A stretch of 64,000 nucleotides of DNA from JBCDCB01 sp039182735. Lineage in GTDB: Bacteria; Planctomycetota; Phycisphaerae; Phycisphaerales; UBA1924. The stretch spans positions 1-64,000 of the forward strand of contig JBCDCB010000011.1 of assembly GCA_039182735.1 (NCBI GenBank). The letters are read 5' to 3'. The translations under genes were made by a program, and so were the position numbers. This document shows, in pieces, positions 61,875 to 64,000 of this stretch (positions are counted from its first letter, which is position 1; every line of letters begins with the position of its first letter). Under the pieces are notes generated by a model, which did not search any database, was not told the DNA's origin, and saw nothing but the letters and a program-made list of their open reading frames with translations.

Positions 61875-64000
61875 ATGACGCGACTGGCGTTGGCGGCTTT
61901 GGTGGCTTCGTGCCTCGTGAGTGCCGCATTAGCCGGTCAACCAACAAACGGCGAACAGGCGCTGCAAACCGGGCACGGGCTGCTCGGCAAGGGCTTGTAC
62001 GCCGACGCGATCGCCGAGTATCAGGCCGCACTCGAAGACCTCGAAGCCGAGCGTGCGATTCTGGAGGCTCGCTACGGGCTCGGAGTGTCGCTCGCGCGCG
62101 AGGGCTCTGCGGAGCAAGCCATCGAGCAACTCGGTCTGGTCGAGTCGTCGGCAGAGGCGGGCTACCGCGCCGAAGCCGCGGCGCTCCGCGCTGACCTTCT
62201 TCGGAGCGAGGGTCGGTTTGAAGAGGCCGCCGAGCAATCCGAACGGTTTCTCGCTCGGCACGCGGAACACGAGTCGGCCCCTGCGGTGCTCGTGATCGCG
62301 GTGGAGTCAAGGCACCGGATCGGAGACGACCAAGCCGCGGTGCGACTGTTCGAGCGAAACCAGCAGAGGCTCAGCACCGAGCGTGCTCGATTTGAACGGG
62401 CGGCGCTCTTTGCCGCCGAGTCACTCTCGAACCTCGGCGAGCGCAACGAGGCGATCAGCGTCTTTCGGGCACTCGGCGCGGAGGCGGAGCAGGCGTGGAT
62501 CGGCGAGTCGGCACGGCTGCGCGTCGGGCTCGAACTCCTCGCGAGCGGTTCGCACGAGTCCGCGGCGGAGGCGTTCCGAGAGGCCGCGGGCAAGTCGGGA
62601 GAGCGCACAAGAGATCATGTTGCGCTCGGGCTCGGGAGCTCGCTGAGGCTGGCGGGTCAGCCCGCGCGGGCGGCCGAGGTTCTTTCGGCGCTGCGTGAGC
62701 GTTCGCCGGGCTTCGATGTGGCGGGTGCATCGTTCGAGCACGGGCTGGCTCTGCTCGAATCAGGCAACCCCGCGACGGCGCGCGAGGTGCTCGCAACCGC
62801 TCATAAAGCGATGCAAGCACACGGCGATCGTTCGCCCGCGGCGTACTGGCTCGCAAAGGCTGAACTCGAGTCGGACGATCCGAAGAGCGCCGTCGCGCGT
62901 CTCACTGCGTTGATCGATAGATCGGAGCCGGTCCTGCCGGAGGCGATGTACGACCTCGCGGTCGGGCTCGATCGCCTCGGCCGCGCCGGCGAGGCGACGG
63001 AGGTGTACCGCCGCTTCCGCCAGGAGTACCCGGACCACACACTCGCACCCGATGCGCAGTACGCGGAAGCCGCGTTGCGGCTGGACGCGGGCGAGCACGA
63101 GAACGCGGAGCGACTGGCCGCGCGGTTCGCCCGCGCGAATGAAGGACACCCCCTGCTGCCGGCGGCGTTGTTCGTTGCCGGCGAGGCGGCGTACCGCGAA
63201 GGCGCGTACGACCGCGCGGCGCGTTCGCTTCAGCGAGCCGAGCGGGCATCACCCGACGCGGAGCTTCGCCCGCGCATCGCGTACCGACTCGGCATGTCGC
63301 TCCATCTGCTGGATCGATTCGAGGACGCGGAGCCGTACCTGCGTGACGCGAGCGAGCGCCCAGAGTTTGCGCCGGCATTGAAGGCACTGGGCGATGCCGC
63401 GTATGCCCGGCGCGAGTGGGACGCGGCGATCGCGTACTTCGATCGGTACATCGACGGATCAGACGATGCCCCTCAAGAGATGCGTGCAGACGCGATCATG
63501 CGTCGAGGCCTTTCTTATGCACGGCTCGAGGAGCACGAGGAAGCGGCTGGCTCGTTCCAGACGATCACGAACGACTATGAGAGCTCCACGCACGCCTCGC
63601 ACGCACGCTTCGAGCTCGGGCAGGCCTACCTGCAGCTCGATCGACTAGAAGATGCGAAGCCGCTGCTCCGCGAAACGGCCGAGAGCGGCGATGAACGGTT
63701 TGCGCCGTACGCGCTGCGACACCTTGCGTCGATCGCTTCGCGCTTGGGCGACGCGGAAGCCGCCGCGAATCTCCTTGCGGAAGCATCGCGTGCCGGTCTC
63801 GGTGCAGAAGTCCGGCTCGATCAAGCGCGCGCGCTGGTCGCGGCGGGTCGCCCGGCTGAAGCGGCGGCACTGCTCGAGGGCGTGCGCGGCGACGATGCCC
63901 GAGCCGGGCGCGTGGTGGCGTTGTCCAGCGCCGGTCGAAGCGATGAGGCCACGCGTGAGTTTGAACGGCTTGATCTCAACGAGCTGACCCGAGAAACCAG
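61875..64000 (+). CDS. Secreted/periplasmic TPR-repeat protein, 3' end beyond window
   Basis: Open from ATG 61875 (AAGGG 6 nt upstream; ATG 61869 also possible) to the right edge, 708 codons without a stop. The signal peptide is RLALAALVASCLVSAALA. The rest is a continuous array of about 34-residue helical hairpins of tetratricopeptide type (GLLGKGLYADAIAEYQAALE, ALRADLLRSEGRFEEAAEQS, AESLSNLGERNEAISVFRAL, YRRFRQEYPDHTLAPDAQYA). The YbgF/BamD-like spacing P-D-x-x-x-A-P-D-A appears once. Long arrays of this kind in planctomycetes are usually scaffolds in envelope biogenesis or tolerance of periplasmic complexes. No catalytic domain is seen in the available part. Confidence 0.85.
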   Translation, partial: MTRLALAALVASCLVSAALAGQPTNGEQALQTGHGLLGKGLYADAIAEYQAALEDLEAERAILEARYGLGVSLAREGSAEQAIEQLGLVESSAEAGYRAEAAALRADLLRSEGRFEEAAEQSERFLARHAEHESAPAVLVIAVESRHRIGDDQAAVRLFERNQQRLSTERARFERAALFAAESLSNLGERNEAISVFRALGAEAEQAWIGESARLRVGLELLASGSHESAAEAFREAAGKSGERTRDHVALGLGSSLRLAGQPARAAEVLSALRERSPGFDVAGASFEHGLALLESGNPATAREVLATAHKAMQAHGDRSPAAYWLAKAELESDDPKSAVARLTALIDRSEPVLPEAMYDLAVGLDRLGRAGEATEVYRRFRQEYPDHTLAPDAQYAEAALRLDAGEHENAERLAARFARANEGHPLLPAALFVAGEAAYREGAYDRAARSLQRAERASPDAELRPRIAYRLGMSLHLLDRFEDAEPYLRDASERPEFAPALKALGDAAYARREWDAAIAYFDRYIDGSDDAPQEMRADAIMRRGLSYARLEEHEEAAGSFQTITNDYESSTHASHARFELGQAYLQLDRLEDAKPLLRETAESGDERFAPYALRHLASIASRLGDAEAAANLLAEASRAGLGAEVRLDQARALVAAGRPAEAAALLEGVRGDDARAGRVVALSSAGRSDEATREFERLDLNELTRET

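Noticed and set aside
1..64000. CRISPR arrays, rRNA genes, intact transposases or phage structural genes
   Set aside because: None was recognised on either strand; repeated dockerin-coding segments are protein-coding, not array repeats.

Overview
The window is high-GC, densely coded DNA from a planctomycete, most likely class Phycisphaerae. That placement is inferred from gene content. Many secreted proteins end in paired dockerin-like repeats (GDxxGDGxTxTADIT-VVSNLG). Two proteins have PEP-CTERM tails (VPxPG, hydrophobic stretch, RRRR/RRKR). There is a planctomycete-style ECF sigma factor plus Ser/Thr kinase-TPR pair, and a rhomboid starting MGIYDRDY. No rRNA, CRISPR array or intact transposase was seen.

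Layout. 1-5.1 kb: truncated rhomboid, M50 protease and NUDIX on the minus strand, divergent from xseA-xseB-prepilin peptidase. 5.2-10.8 kb: OmpA-like lipoprotein, recG, a small frame-disrupted gene, polX and a Fur-like regulator without the usual metal ligands. 10.8-18.7 kb: a TsaE-YacG fusion, thiL, an acetyl-xylan-esterase-like hydrolase, a small repeat protein, waaA-proB, tRNA-Val(UAC), gdhA and psuG. 18.8-29.5 kb: a secreted endonuclease/phosphatase-fold protein with a dockerin, then a four-gene minus-strand operon (porin, lipoprotein, CHASE2 adenylate cyclase, giant FecR-domain protein) that looks like an envelope-to-cyclic-nucleotide signalling module. 29.8-37.7 kb: secreted subtilisin-like protease, a PEP-CTERM protein coupled to an HTH-TPR regulator, a palindromic element and clpB. 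37.9-45.7 kb: RND efflux pair, small winged-helix-like protein, S9 peptidase and HAD phosphatase. 45.7-48.4 kb: dockerin protein, PEP-CTERM protein, pseudopilin and tRNA-Val(CAC).

48.4-61.8 kb looks like an accessory, rearranged region. Next to the tRNA lie a primase-like fragment and a truncated beta-helix gene. They are followed by a cadherin-like/dockerin protein, two beta-helix paralogues, the divergent sigma factor-kinase pair, a large FG-GAP/dockerin gene broken by four single-base losses and one amber stop, and a vestigial dockerin fragment. A signal-peptide TPR protein runs off the right end.

Two expression habits recur. Many operon genes are joined by 4-bp overlaps (GTGA or ATGA). 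Several single genes lack a Shine-Dalgarno sequence and instead carry a TAnnnT-like hexamer 6-8 nt before the start codon, which suggests leaderless transcripts; the secreted-protein genes mostly have clear AGGAG-type sites. Functional calls rest on motifs read by eye; no database search was run.
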